Shown here piece by piece: positions 42,462 to 53,326 of a stretch of DNA of 64,000 nucleotides. The first letter of the stretch is position 1. The number at the start of each line of letters is the position of its first letter. The stretch covers positions 1-64,000 of the forward strand of contig JBFLWE010000019.1 of NCBI GenBank assembly GCA_040758375.1, read 5' to 3'. A program made the position numbers and the translations under genes. This stretch comes from CAMLIZ01 sp040758375 (GTDB lineage: Bacteria > Pseudomonadota > Gammaproteobacteria > Burkholderiales > Burkholderiaceae_C). The notes below the pieces were generated by a model. That model had not been told where the DNA came from. It saw only the letters and a program-made list of their open reading frames with translations, and made no database searches.

Positions 42462-42554
42462 GAGGGTGCGGATTATCTGTGAGCGAGGAAGGCCACCCCC
42501 TTGCGGCACAATCCCTCGCCAACCCCCCCAACGCCTTCTCACCACGGCCCTTCG

Positions 42555-43895
42555 ATGAGCCTTGTTTTCCCCCATACCTTCGTGCCGTGGTTCCGCTCGG
42601 TGGCGCCCTATATCCATGCCTACCGGGGCAAGACCTTCGTGGTCGCCATCGTCGGCGAGGCCATCGCCGCCGGCAAGCTCAATGCCTTCGTCACCGACCT
42701 GGCGATCCTGCATGCCATGGGCATCAAGCTGGTGCTGGTGCACGGCTTTCGCCCCCAGGTGAACGAGCAGCTCGCCGCCAAGGGCCAGACCTCCAAGTTC
42801 AGCCACGGCATGCGCATCACCGACGCGGTGGCACTCGACTGTGCGCAAGAGGCCGCCGGGCAGCTGCGTTTCGAGATCGAGGCGGCATTCTCGCAAGGGC
42901 TGCCCAACACGCCGATGGCCAACGCCACCGTGCGCCTGGTCTCGGGCAACTTCCTCACCGCACGGCCGGTAGGCATCGTCGACGGCGTCGACTTCCAGTC
43001 CAGCGGCCTGGTGCGCAAGGTGGATGCCGCCGCGATCAGCCGCGCCATGGACACCGGCGCCATCGTGCTGCTCTCGCCTTTCGGCTTCTCGCCCACGGGC
43101 GAGGCGTTCAACCTCGCGATGGAGGAGGTGGCCACCAGCACCGCGATCGCGCTGCAGGCCGACAAACTGGTGTTCCTGACCGAGCTGCCGGGTGTCCCCG
43201 AAAACCTGAAAGACCCTGAAAGCGCCATCGACACCGAGCTGACGCTGGCCGACGCCGAGAAGCTGCTCGCGCAGCTGCCGCGGCCAACGCAGCCGAGCGA
43301 GATCGCCTTTTACCTGCAGCACTGCGTCAACGCCTGCCGCCAAGGCGTGGAACGCTCCCACATCCTGCCGTTCGCGGTGGACGGCGCGCTGCTGATGGAG
43401 GTGTACACGCACGACGGCATCGGCACCATGGTGGTGGACGAAAAACTCGAAAGCCTGCGCGAAGCCACCGCCGACGACATCGGCGGCATCCTGCAGCTCA
43501 TCGAGCCTTTCGAGCGCGACGGCACCCTGGTCAAGCGCGACCGCACCGAGATCGAGCGCGACATCGACCACTACACCGTGATCGAGCACGACGGCGTGAT
43601 CTTCGGCTGTGCGGCGCTGTATCCCTACCCGGAGTCCAAAACCGGCGAAATGGCCGCGCTCACCGTCTCCGGCGCCGTGCAGGGCCAGGGCGACGGCGAG
43701 CGCATCCTCAAGCGCATCGAGCAGCGCGCCAAGGCCATGGGGCTGACCAGCATCTTCGTGCTGACCACGCGCACGATGCACTGGTTCATCAAGCGCGGAT
43801 TCCAGGTGGTCGACCCCGAATGGCTGCCCGAAGCCCGCAAGCGCAAATACAACTGGGACCGGCGCTCGCAAGTGCTGGTCAAGAAACTGGCTTAA
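42555..43895 (+). CDS. argA: N-acetylglutamate synthase ArgA
   Basis: 446 residues. The N-terminal amino-acid-kinase-like domain (KTFVVAIVGEAIAAGKLNAFVTDLAILHAMGIKLVLVHGFRPQV, then ADKLVFLTELPG) is fused to a C-terminal GNAT domain (EATADDIGGILQLIEPFERDGTLVKR, then EMAALTVSGAVQGQGDGERILKRIEQRAKAMGLTSIFVLTT). This is the classical ArgA, which acetylates glutamate with acetyl-CoA and is inhibited by arginine. yggX follows 11 bp after the stop, so the two are probably cotranscribed. Confidence 0.95.
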   Translation: MSLVFPHTFVPWFRSVAPYIHAYRGKTFVVAIVGEAIAAGKLNAFVTDLAILHAMGIKLVLVHGFRPQVNEQLAAKGQTSKFSHGMRITDAVALDCAQEAAGQLRFEIEAAFSQGLPNTPMANATVRLVSGNFLTARPVGIVDGVDFQSSGLVRKVDAAAISRAMDTGAIVLLSPFGFSPTGEAFNLAMEEVATSTAIALQADKLVFLTELPGVPENLKDPESAIDTELTLADAEKLLAQLPRPTQPSEIAFYLQHCVNACRQGVERSHILPFAVDGALLMEVYTHDGIGTMVVDEKLESLREATADDIGGILQLIEPFERDGTLVKRDRTEIERDIDHYTVIEHDGVIFGCAALYPYPESKTGEMAALTVSGAVQGQGDGERILKRIEQRAKAMGLTSIFVLTTRTMHWFIKRGFQVVDPEWLPEARKRKYNWDRRSQVLVKKLA

Positions 43896-43906
43896 GGAGA
43901 AGCAAT

Positions 43907-44182
43907 ATGGCACGCATGGTGCAATGTGTTTACCTGAAGAAAGAGGCCGAAGGGCTTGACTTTCCGCCTTACCCTGGGGAACTGGGCAAACGCATCTATG
44001 ACAACGTGAGCAAGGAAGCTTTCGAATCGTGGAAGCGCCACCAGACGATGCTGGTCAATGAAAATCGCCTCAACTTGGCCGATGCACGCGCCAGGCAGTA
44101 CCTGGCGCGGCAGATGGAGCGGTTTTTCTTCGGAGATGGCGCCGACCAGCCGGCGGGTTATGTACCGCCTTCGGGCAGCTGA
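43907..44182 (+). CDS. yggX: Probable Fe(2+)-trafficking protein YggX
   Basis: 91 residues, with AAGGAG before the ATG. MARMVQCVYLKKEAEGLDFPPYPGELGKRIYDNVSKEAFESWKRHQTMLVNENRLNLADARARQYLARQMERFFFGDG is the whole of a typical YggX. It keeps the conserved Cys7 thought to protect Fe-S clusters. The family protects labile Fe-S proteins from oxidants and may deliver iron. It is the second gene of an argA-yggX transcript. Confidence 0.94.
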   Translation: MARMVQCVYLKKEAEGLDFPPYPGELGKRIYDNVSKEAFESWKRHQTMLVNENRLNLADARARQYLARQMERFFFGDGADQPAGYVPPSGS

Positions 44183-44207
44183 TAGTTCCCTGTTTGAGCC
44201 GGGTATG

Positions 44208-44236
44208 CGGCGGCGGTGATATATTCACCGCCGCCG
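44208..44236 (+). promoter_or_regulatory. Perfect 12-bp inverted repeat upstream of the H-NS-like gene
   Basis: CGGCGGCGGTGA at 44208-44219 and TCACCGCCGCCG at 44225-44236 flank the loop TATAT. A weak T-rich stretch (TTTCACTTTT) follows. It could be a terminator for argA-yggX or a leader hairpin or operator for the H-NS-like gene, whose GTG lies 25 bp downstream. Confidence 0.6.
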
Positions 44237-44260
44237 TTTCACTTTTCCAGGAGACGATTC

Positions 44261-44569
44261 GTGCCTACCCTGCAGGAACTGCTTGCCCAGAAGGCCGCGC
44301 TCGAAAAACAGATTGCCGAAACCCAGCGCCAGGAACGCGCCGACGCAATCGCCAAGGTCAAATCCCTGATGGCTGAATACGGCCTCAGCGCCGCCGATAT
44401 CGTGGGCAAGTCACCCGCCGCCCCACGTGCGCCCTCGGCCGGCAAGAAGGTCGCGCCCAAGTACCGCAATCCCGACACCGGAGAAACCTGGACCGGCCGC
44501 GGGCTGCAACCCAACTGGCTGAAAAGCGCGCTGGCGTCCGGCAAGAAGCTCACCGACTTCGCGCTTTGA
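44261..44569 (+). CDS. H-NS-family nucleoid protein
   Basis: 102 residues from a GTG at 44261, with CAGGAGA 6-12 bases upstream; the ATG at 44216 is rejected because it lies inside the inverted repeat. The N-terminal oligomerisation helices (LQELLAQKAALEKQIAETQRQERADAIAKVKSLMAEYGLS) and the C-terminal DNA-binding core YRNPDTGETWTGRGLQPNWLKSAL are both present. The TWTGRG loop is the AT-hook-like motif of betaproteobacterial H-NS proteins (BpH3 type). Such proteins compact the genome and silence AT-rich DNA. A terminator follows. Confidence 0.9.
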   Translation: MPTLQELLAQKAALEKQIAETQRQERADAIAKVKSLMAEYGLSAADIVGKSPAAPRAPSAGKKVAPKYRNPDTGETWTGRGLQPNWLKSALASGKKLTDFAL

Positions 44570-44609
44570 CTTGTTCGGCTTGACAGGCAAACGAATACCC
44601 ACGTCTCGA

Positions 44610-44634
44610 AGGGTCGCCTCCGGCGGCCCTTTTT
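44610..44634 (+). terminator. Rho-independent terminator of the H-NS-like gene
   Basis: Stem AGGGTCGCC at 44610-44618 pairs with GGCGGCCCT at 44622-44630 (one G-U pair), with a TCC loop and a T-run at 44630-44634. Confidence 0.8.
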
Positions 44635-44727
44635 GCTGGGATTTCGATCGCGGCCACCCCCTTTGACTGGGGGCATCGCCCGGCAGAAGCGGCTGATACG
44701 ATTCGCCGGATTTGCCCGCCCAAACCC

Positions 44728-46932
44728 GTGTCGCCCACGCTTTCCGCCCCTGCCGCCGCTGCCAGCCATTGGCTGGGCCGCGCCTGGCTGGCGGCCACGT
44801 CGTGGTGGCGGTCGCGCGTGGCCGCCCATCGCTGGCAATTGGCGCTCGAGGGCTCGAATATCGGCGTGGCCGACTGGAACCTCCACACCGGACGCGGCTA
44901 CACCTCCCCGCGCTGGCGCAGTCTGCTCGACGACCAGGACGGAACCACCAGCACACCCGCCGGCTGGCTGGCTCGCATGCACGACGACGACCGCCCGCGG
45001 CTGCAACAAGCGCTGCAGGCACTGTCCGCACCCGGCCAGGAGGGTTTCCGCCACGACCTGCGCATGCACACCCGCGCGGGCTGGAAGTGGTTCGAGGCCC
45101 GCGCGGTGGTGGCCGAGCGGGGCGCCGACGGCCGCACCCGCCGCGTCGTGGTGGCGGTGGCCGACGTAGCCGAGCGCCGCGGCGCCGAAGAACGCCAGCG
45201 GCTTTCGGCCAAGCTGTTCCAGCACCTGCACGAGGGCTTGCTGATCACCGACGCTGAGTTGCGCGTGCTCGACGTGAACCCCACCTATTGCCAGATCACC
45301 GGTCTGTCGCGCCAGGAGGTGCTGGGCCGCGTGCCCGCGCTGCTGCAGCCGGCCGCGGAAGGCGCCGCGCGCGAGCAGCAGGCCGCCATGTGGGCCAGCC
45401 TGCGCGCCACCGGCACCTGGCGCGGCGAGCTGGTGCAGCGGCGCCGCAACGGCGACCCCTGCGCACTGCACCTGACCATTTCCACCGTGCAGGGCTCGGA
45501 AGGCCGCGTGCGCAACCATGTGCTGGTGATCTCCGACATCACCGAGCAGCGGCTGCAGCGCGAGCGGCTGGAACGCCAGGCCCATTTCGACGAACTCACC
45601 CGCCTGCCCAACCGCACCCGGCTGGCCCAGATGATGAGCGAGGCCATGGTCGCCTGCGAGCGCGAGGGCTGCCTGCTGGCGGTGTGCTACCTCGATCTCG
45701 ACCACTTCAAGCCCGTGAACGACCGTTTCGGCCATGCGGCGGGCGACCGGCTGCTGGTCGAGCTGGCCGGCCGGCTGCGCGGTGCGCTGCGCAGCCACGC
45801 CGCCTGGTCCGATGCCGCAGCCCGGCTGGGCGGCGACGAATTCGTGCTGCTGCTGCGCACCGGCACGCTGGACGAGGCCCGGCTGGCGGTGGAGCGCGTA
45901 CTGCGGGTGGTATGCCAGCCATATGTGATCGGCCCGGGCTTCGAGGCCGTGCAGATCACCGCGAGCGTGGGGGCCACCGTCTACCCGCTGGACCGCGGCG
46001 ACCCGGACACGCTGCTTCGGCATGCCGACCATGCGATGTACGGTGCCAAGCAGTCGGGCCGCAACGGCTACCTGTTCTTCGACCCCGAGCACAGCCGCCG
46101 CACCGAGGAGCGGGTCATGGCCATCGGCCGCCTGCAAGAAGCGCTGGACCACCACGAGCTGGTGCTGCACTACCAGCCCAAGGTGGACATGCGCCATGGG
46201 CGGGTGCTGGGCGTCGAGGCCCTGCTGCGCTGGAACCATCCCGAGCAAGGCCTGCTGCCGCCGGGGCAGTTCCTGCCCCTGGTGGAACACACCGGCCTGT
46301 CCGCCAGCATCGGAGACTGGGTGCTGGAGCAGGCGCTGGACCAGCTGGGGTTGTGGCAGCGCATGGGGCTGGACCTGAGCATCAGCGTCAACGTTTCCGC
46401 GCGCCACCTGCAGGAGCCCGACTTCGCACAACGCCTGACCGAGCTGCTCGCCCGCCATCCGCAGTCGCTGGGCCCCAAGCTCGAGCTGGAGGTGCTGGAG
46501 ACCGCCGCACTGGCCGACGTGGCCTATACCTCGGCCTTGCTCGACAGCTGCCGCCGGCTGGGCGTGCGCTTCGCGCTCGACGATTTCGGCACCGGCTACT
46601 CCACCCTCACCTACCTGAAGCAGTTGCCGGTCGACGTGTTGAAGATCGACCGCTCGTTCGTGCACAACATGCTGGACGACGCACAGGACCTGGCCATCGT
46701 CGAGGGCGTGATCGGCCTGGCGCGCACCTTCGGCTGCAGCGTGGTGGCCGAAGGCGTGGAAGCCCCGGCCCAGGCACGCATGCTGATCGAGCTGGGCTGC
46801 GAGATCGGCCAGGGCCTGGGCCTGTCGCCCGCCATGCCGGCCGAAGAGGTGTACCGCTGGGTGCGCGACTACCGCGGGCCGTTCGCCCTGTCAGCCGCCG
46901 CCGGCAGCGAGGTGATGCCCGCCCACGGCTGA
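44728..46932 (+). CDS. PAS-GGDEF-EAL protein (cyclic di-GMP turnover)
   Basis: 734 residues from a GTG start. Two PAS/PAC-type sensory domains (about 40-150 and 165-283) are followed by a GGDEF domain with the intact motif LGGDEF (GGDEF at 368-372) and an EAL domain with intact GVEALLRWNHPE (EAL at 497-499), then DDFGTGYSTLTYLKQLPVDVLKIDRSFV. No membrane helix is obvious, so it is likely cytosolic. Both catalytic signatures look intact, so net synthesis or breakdown of c-di-GMP cannot be predicted. It is convergent with the TonB-domain gene. Confidence 0.9.
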   Translation: MSPTLSAPAAAASHWLGRAWLAATSWWRSRVAAHRWQLALEGSNIGVADWNLHTGRGYTSPRWRSLLDDQDGTTSTPAGWLARMHDDDRPRLQQALQALSAPGQEGFRHDLRMHTRAGWKWFEARAVVAERGADGRTRRVVVAVADVAERRGAEERQRLSAKLFQHLHEGLLITDAELRVLDVNPTYCQITGLSRQEVLGRVPALLQPAAEGAAREQQAAMWASLRATGTWRGELVQRRRNGDPCALHLTISTVQGSEGRVRNHVLVISDITEQRLQRERLERQAHFDELTRLPNRTRLAQMMSEAMVACEREGCLLAVCYLDLDHFKPVNDRFGHAAGDRLLVELAGRLRGALRSHAAWSDAAARLGGDEFVLLLRTGTLDEARLAVERVLRVVCQPYVIGPGFEAVQITASVGATVYPLDRGDPDTLLRHADHAMYGAKQSGRNGYLFFDPEHSRRTEERVMAIGRLQEALDHHELVLHYQPKVDMRHGRVLGVEALLRWNHPEQGLLPPGQFLPLVEHTGLSASIGDWVLEQALDQLGLWQRMGLDLSISVNVSARHLQEPDFAQRLTELLARHPQSLGPKLELEVLETAALADVAYTSALLDSCRRLGVRFALDDFGTGYSTLTYLKQLPVDVLKIDRSFVHNMLDDAQDLAIVEGVIGLARTFGCSVVAEGVEAPAQARMLIELGCEIGQGLGLSPAMPAEEVYRWVRDYRGPFALSAAAGSEVMPAHG

Positions 46933-46944
46933 GGGCCGGGCGGC

Positions 46945-47718
46945 CTACTGGATGTCGAACACGAGTTCGACGATGCCCTGCTGTGAATGCAGCAGCGGCT
47001 GGAAGCGCCATTGCGCCACCGCCTCCACCGCGGCCGTGTTCAGGCGCGCATGGCTGGTCTTCAGCACTTCTGGATCGCGCACGGAACCGTCGGGCAGCAC
47101 CTCGAACCGCACCTGCACCGAGCCTTTCTGGAGCCGCCGCACGACCGCGGGCGGGAAATCGGGGTCCACCTGGTGCACCAGCACCAACGGCATGTCCACC
47201 GGTTCGGGCGCGGGCTTGGCCGGGGCGGTCGACGGGGCCAGTGCCATGGCGTCGGCGGCGGTGTCGGTTGAAGGGGCCGAGGCCTGGGATGCAGCGGAAG
47301 ACGCTGGCAGCGCCTCGGCGCTGGCGGTCGGCCCCGCAACGGGGTCTGCCGCAGTCTCCGCCAACGCGGCCGGGGCCGCGGGCTTGCCGACGGCGACCGG
47401 GGTCTCGGAGTCCGAGATCTCCGCCGTCCGGGCCGGTTCTGCCGGCGTCTCGGGCCGCGTTCGCACCATCGGTTTGGGCGCCGGCGCGGCCGCCGCCGCA
47501 GGCTTGTCGTCCGCGCCACGCCGTGGCTTGTCAGCGTGGATCAGGATCCACTTGAACACCTTGTCGGCTTCCCGCTGCGCCCGCGCCGCCGCGGCCGCAT
47601 GTTTGGGATCGACCGCCGACTCCTGTGCCCCCAGCGCCGGCGCAAAGCCAAGCCCGGCACACAGGACGGCCAAGCATGTCCTCTGCCGAATGAACCCCTG
47701 CGCACCCACCTGATGCAT
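46945..47718 (-). CDS. TonB C-terminal-domain protein with signal peptide
   Basis: 257 residues from MHQVGAQGF; a start five codons upstream is possible. A signal-like segment (TCLAVLCAGLGFAPALGAQE) is followed by an Ala/Pro/Thr-rich linker of about 120 residues. The last about 80 residues are a TonB_C domain (VLVHQVDPDFPPAVVRRLQKGSVQVRFEVLPDGSVRDPEVLKTSHARLNTAAVEAVAQWRFQPLL). The usual uncleaved N-terminal anchor of TonB seems absent, so it may be periplasmic and not an energy transducer. No exbB/exbD is nearby. It is divergent from dnaG. Confidence 0.75.
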   Translation of the reverse strand: MHQVGAQGFIRQRTCLAVLCAGLGFAPALGAQESAVDPKHAAAAARAQREADKVFKWILIHADKPRRGADDKPAAAAAPAPKPMVRTRPETPAEPARTAEISDSETPVAVGKPAAPAALAETAADPVAGPTASAEALPASSAASQASAPSTDTAADAMALAPSTAPAKPAPEPVDMPLVLVHQVDPDFPPAVVRRLQKGSVQVRFEVLPDGSVRDPEVLKTSHARLNTAAVEAVAQWRFQPLLHSQQGIVELVFDIQ

Positions 47719-47881
47719 GACGTGTTCTCCCATCCCGCGCCGTGTAACCAGCGGTAGCGCCGGGAGTGTAGTCAGGCTACACCACCGGTTGATCGGTTGA
47801 AACCCCGGCCCAGCGGCCGCAATGCGTGCACAAAGTCCGCCCCGGGCGCCGCCCGCGAGCCCCCGCCGCTAGACTGCCGGG

Positions 47882-49717
47882 GTGATTCCCGCCGGCTTCA
47901 TCCAAGACCTGCTTTCGCGCCTGGACATCGTCGACATCGTCGGCCGCCACGTCGAACTCAAGAAGGCCGGCATCAACCACAAAGGCCTTTGCCCCTTTCA
48001 CGGAGAGAAGACGCCCAGCTTCATCGTCAGCCCGAGCCGCCAGACTTATCACTGCTTCGGCTGTGGCGCCCATGGCGATGCGCTGCGCTTCCTGATGGAA
48101 CACGCCGGGCTCGGCTTCGTGGACGCGGTGCACGAGCTGGCCCAGCAGGCGGGCATGACGGTGCCCGAGGACGACACCACCCCCGAGGAGCGCGCACGGG
48201 CGTCGCAGCGCAAGGCGCAGCAGGTGTCGCTCACCTCGGTGCTGGCGCGGGCGTCCGACCATTACCGCCAGCAGCTCAAGAGCAGCCCCCGAGCCATCGA
48301 CTACCTCAAGCGCCGCGGCCTCACCGGCCAGATCGCGGCCCGCTTCGCGATGGGCTACGCCCCACCCGGCTGGCGCAGCCTGGCCAGCGTGTTCGCGCAG
48401 TACGACGACCCGTTGCTGGCCGAGGCAGGCCTGGTGATCGTGCAGGGCGAGGACGAAGCCGAGCAGAAGCGCTACGACCGCTTCCGCGACCGCATCATGT
48501 TCCCGATCCGCTCGGTGCAAGGCGAGGTCATCGGCTTCGGCGGCCGCGTGCTCGACCAGGGCGAGCCGAAGTACCTCAACTCCCCGGAAACGCCGGTGTT
48601 CGTCAAGGGCCGCGAACTCTATGGGCTGTACGAGGCCCGTCATGCCTTACGCGACAAGGGCTACGTGCTGGTGGTCGAGGGCTACATGGACGTGGTGGCG
48701 CTGGCGCAGCTCGGTTTTCCGAATGCGGTCGCCACCCTGGGCACCGCCTGCACCGCCGACCATGTGCAAAAGCTGTTCCGCTTCACCGACAGCGTGGTGT
48801 TCAGCTTCGACGGCGACGCGGCCGGCCGGCGCGCCGCCGGGCGCGCGCTGGAAGCCGCGCTGCCGCACGCCAGCGACACCCGCAACATCCGCTTCCTGTT
48901 CCTGCCGCCCGAGCACGACCCCGATTCCTACGTACGCGAGCATGGCTCCGCGGCCTTCGAGCAATGCATCGCCCAAGCCGTGCCGCTGTCGCGCCAACTG
49001 GTCGAGGCGGCCGCGGAGGGCTGCGACCTCGCCAGCGCCGAGGGCCGATCGAAGATGCTCGCCCAGGCCCGTCCGCTGTGGCAGGCGCTGCCCGAGGGCG
49101 TATTGCGGCGCCAGATCCTCGGCGACCTGGCGGCCCAGGGCGGCGTGTCCAGCGACGACCTGCTTTCGCTGTGGGGGCATGCGGCACGCCGCCCGTCCGA
49201 GCGGGTGAATTCGGGCGCCCAGACTTCCCCGCGCAACGAGCGCCGCGCGGGCGGCACGCGCCGCCTGCTGCAAGGCGCCCCCACACTGCTCGACCGGGCC
49301 TTGTGGCTGCTGGTGATCCGTTGCGAACTCTGGGACACGCTCGGTCCCTCGGCGCACGACCTGCTGGCCGACCAGCCGGCCCCCTATGGCCCGGCCTTCG
49401 CCTGGCTGGAGCGACATCTGCACGAACACGGGCCCGCGCAGTCGCAGGTGCTGCTGGAAGCCTTGGCACAGCAAGACCTCGGGCCGCAGGGGCCGGCGCT
49501 GGTGCACCGCATTGCCCAGCTGCACGAGGTGGAGCCGGGGGTGGACCTGGCCCAGGAGCTCACCCTGGTGCTGGACCGCCTGCTGCTGCGGGCACTGGAA
49601 GACGAACGCAAGCTGCTGCTCGAGTCCGGCCCCTTGTCGGACCAGGACGCCGCCCACGCCCGGGAACTCCTGCAGCGCTGGGCCGATCTGAAGAAGCGGT
49701 TGCCCACCGGCGCCTGA
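47882..49717 (+). CDS. dnaG: DNA primase
   Basis: 611 residues from a GTG start. The CHC2 zinc motif has Cys37, His40, Cys58 and Cys61 (CPFH, CFGC), the TOPRIM core carries VVEGYMDVVALAQ and FSFDGDAAGRRAAGRALE, and the C-terminal helicase-binding region ends LKKRLPTGA. It makes RNA primers for replication. The macromolecular-synthesis order dnaG-rpoD is retained, but rpsU is absent upstream and its place is taken by the divergent TonB-domain gene. Confidence 0.96.
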   Translation: MIPAGFIQDLLSRLDIVDIVGRHVELKKAGINHKGLCPFHGEKTPSFIVSPSRQTYHCFGCGAHGDALRFLMEHAGLGFVDAVHELAQQAGMTVPEDDTTPEERARASQRKAQQVSLTSVLARASDHYRQQLKSSPRAIDYLKRRGLTGQIAARFAMGYAPPGWRSLASVFAQYDDPLLAEAGLVIVQGEDEAEQKRYDRFRDRIMFPIRSVQGEVIGFGGRVLDQGEPKYLNSPETPVFVKGRELYGLYEARHALRDKGYVLVVEGYMDVVALAQLGFPNAVATLGTACTADHVQKLFRFTDSVVFSFDGDAAGRRAAGRALEAALPHASDTRNIRFLFLPPEHDPDSYVREHGSAAFEQCIAQAVPLSRQLVEAAAEGCDLASAEGRSKMLAQARPLWQALPEGVLRRQILGDLAAQGGVSSDDLLSLWGHAARRPSERVNSGAQTSPRNERRAGGTRRLLQGAPTLLDRALWLLVIRCELWDTLGPSAHDLLADQPAPYGPAFAWLERHLHEHGPAQSQVLLEALAQQDLGPQGPALVHRIAQLHEVEPGVDLAQELTLVLDRLLLRALEDERKLLLESGPLSDQDAAHARELLQRWADLKKRLPTGA

Positions 49718-50094
49718 AAGCGTTGCAAAAAAGGGCTTAACAACGGGCTCCGAGCGCCCGAAAGAGTCCTTGCGTTTTTGACGGCAAGCCCTACATCGAC
49801 AATAATGTAGGGTTTGTTGCCGCGGCAAGAGTGACAGCAGCACAACGCCTAGGACACCAGGGCTAAAGGCCACCCTCGACAAGGGTCACCATTGAAGGCC
49901 ACCGTTCCCTCCCCTAGCCAGCTGCAAGACAGAGTCGTCCACGCGATCTTGCCTGCCCGACGCCCGCCGATGCGCCGCCCTGCAGGGGCCGTGCATCCGT
50001 GTCCTTTTGGACGCGGATGCCAAACCCGCCTGCCGGACGGCTGCCGCCGACGCCGAACCGGGCAATTTCCCGCCTATTTCATCCGAGGACTCGC
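49718..50094 (+). promoter_or_regulatory. rpoD promoter and long structured leader
   Basis: A sigma-70 promoter is clear: TTGACG at 49778-49783, 17-bp spacer, AATAAT at 49801-49806. Transcription would start near 49813, leaving a leader of about 280 bases before the rpoD ATG. In the leader, 49993-50004 and 50009-50020 form a 12-bp stem (one G-U pair) with a TTTT loop, about 75 bases before the start. The sequence AAGGCCACC occurs twice (about 49865 and 49893). No gene was found in this stretch. Confidence 0.75.
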
Positions 50095-52278
<2,184 letters not shown>

Positions 52279-52313
52279 GCGGCTTCGCCGCCCCTCCCCG
52301 CCGGCTCCCACGC

Positions 52314-52344
52314 AACGGCTTCGGTTTTTCCGGAGCCGTTTTTT
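52314..52344 (+). terminator. Rho-independent terminator of rpoD
   Basis: Stem 52314-52324 (AACGGCTTCGG) pairs with 52330-52340 (CCGGAGCCGTT; one G-U pair), with a T5 loop and a T-run at 52339-52344. Confidence 0.85.
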
Positions 52345-52373
52345 CATGCCCGGGCGCTAAACTGCCACCCGAC

Positions 52374-53324
52374 ATGACCCGCATCGCCGAACGCACCGTC
52401 CTCTTCGCCGATCTGCGTGGAAGCACCTCGCTGTACGAACAGCTCGGCAACGCCGAGGCCACCTCGGTGGTCACGCACACCGTCAACGCGCTCGCGCGCG
52501 CCGTGCCGGCCCACGACGGGCAGGTGATCAAGACGCTGGGCGACGGCCTGATGGCGGTGTTCGCGCGGCCGCTGGCCGCGCTGCAGGCGGCCAGCCAGAT
52601 GCACGAGGTGCTCGACCGCCTGGTCAGCCGCGGCAGCGAACACGGCGCCTCTTCCGGCCTGCGCGCGCTGCGCCTGCAGGTCGCGCTGGCGCACGGCGAG
52701 GTGGTCGAGATGGGCGGCGACTGCTATGGCGATGCCGTGAACGTCGCGGCCCGCCTGCTCGACCACGCCGGCGACAACGAGACCCTCATCACCGGCGATG
52801 TGTTCACCGGCCTGCCCGAGGAGACCCAGGCGCGTTTCCGCAGCCTCGACCGCATGCAGCTGCGCGGCCGAGTCGAGCCGGTGCAGGTGCACCTGCTCAG
52901 CAGCGACGGCCGGCGCGGCGATCCGGCCGCCACGCAGTTCGGCGACGTCACGCCCTCGGCCGAGCCCGAAGGCATCCGCCTGGTGTGGATGGAAGTCAAC
53001 CGCATCTACTCCGGGCCGCACCTTCCCATCGTGCTGGGCCGCAGCCCGCAGTCGGCCTTCTGCATCGACGATTCGCGCGTCTCGCGGCTGCATGCGCGCA
53101 TCGACTGGCACGGCGGCACTTTCCAGCTCACCGACCTGAGCTACAACGGCACCTACGTGCGCTTCGGCGGCGAGGAAGAAGTGCTGAGCCTGCGCCGCAG
53201 CAGCTGCACGCTGCACGGCAGCGGCGTCATCGGCCTGGGCGGCCCACCCAGCGACAGCTTCCTGCCGACGCTGCACTTCGAGGTGCTGAGCTTCATGGAC
53301 ACCGTGCCCCACACGGTGGAGTAG
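52374..53324 (+). CDS. Class III nucleotide cyclase fused to an FHA domain
   Basis: 316 residues. The N-terminal half is a class III adenylate/guanylate cyclase domain with metal aspartates Asp13 (LFADLRGST) and Asp57 (KTLGDGLMAVF) and GDCYGDAVNVAARLL. The C-terminal third (about 215-290) is an FHA phosphothreonine-binding domain: VLGRSPQSAFCIDDSRVSRLHARIDWHGG, then LSYNGTYV. It should make cAMP (or cGMP) under control of a Ser/Thr-phosphorylated partner; that partner is not in the window. The stop is 2 bp before the next gene, a receiver-domain protein, so the two form an operon. Confidence 0.85.
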   Translation: MTRIAERTVLFADLRGSTSLYEQLGNAEATSVVTHTVNALARAVPAHDGQVIKTLGDGLMAVFARPLAALQAASQMHEVLDRLVSRGSEHGASSGLRALRLQVALAHGEVVEMGGDCYGDAVNVAARLLDHAGDNETLITGDVFTGLPEETQARFRSLDRMQLRGRVEPVQVHLLSSDGRRGDPAATQFGDVTPSAEPEGIRLVWMEVNRIYSGPHLPIVLGRSPQSAFCIDDSRVSRLHARIDWHGGTFQLTDLSYNGTYVRFGGEEEVLSLRRSSCTLHGSGVIGLGGPPSDSFLPTLHFEVLSFMDTVPHTVE

Positions 53325-53326
53325 CG

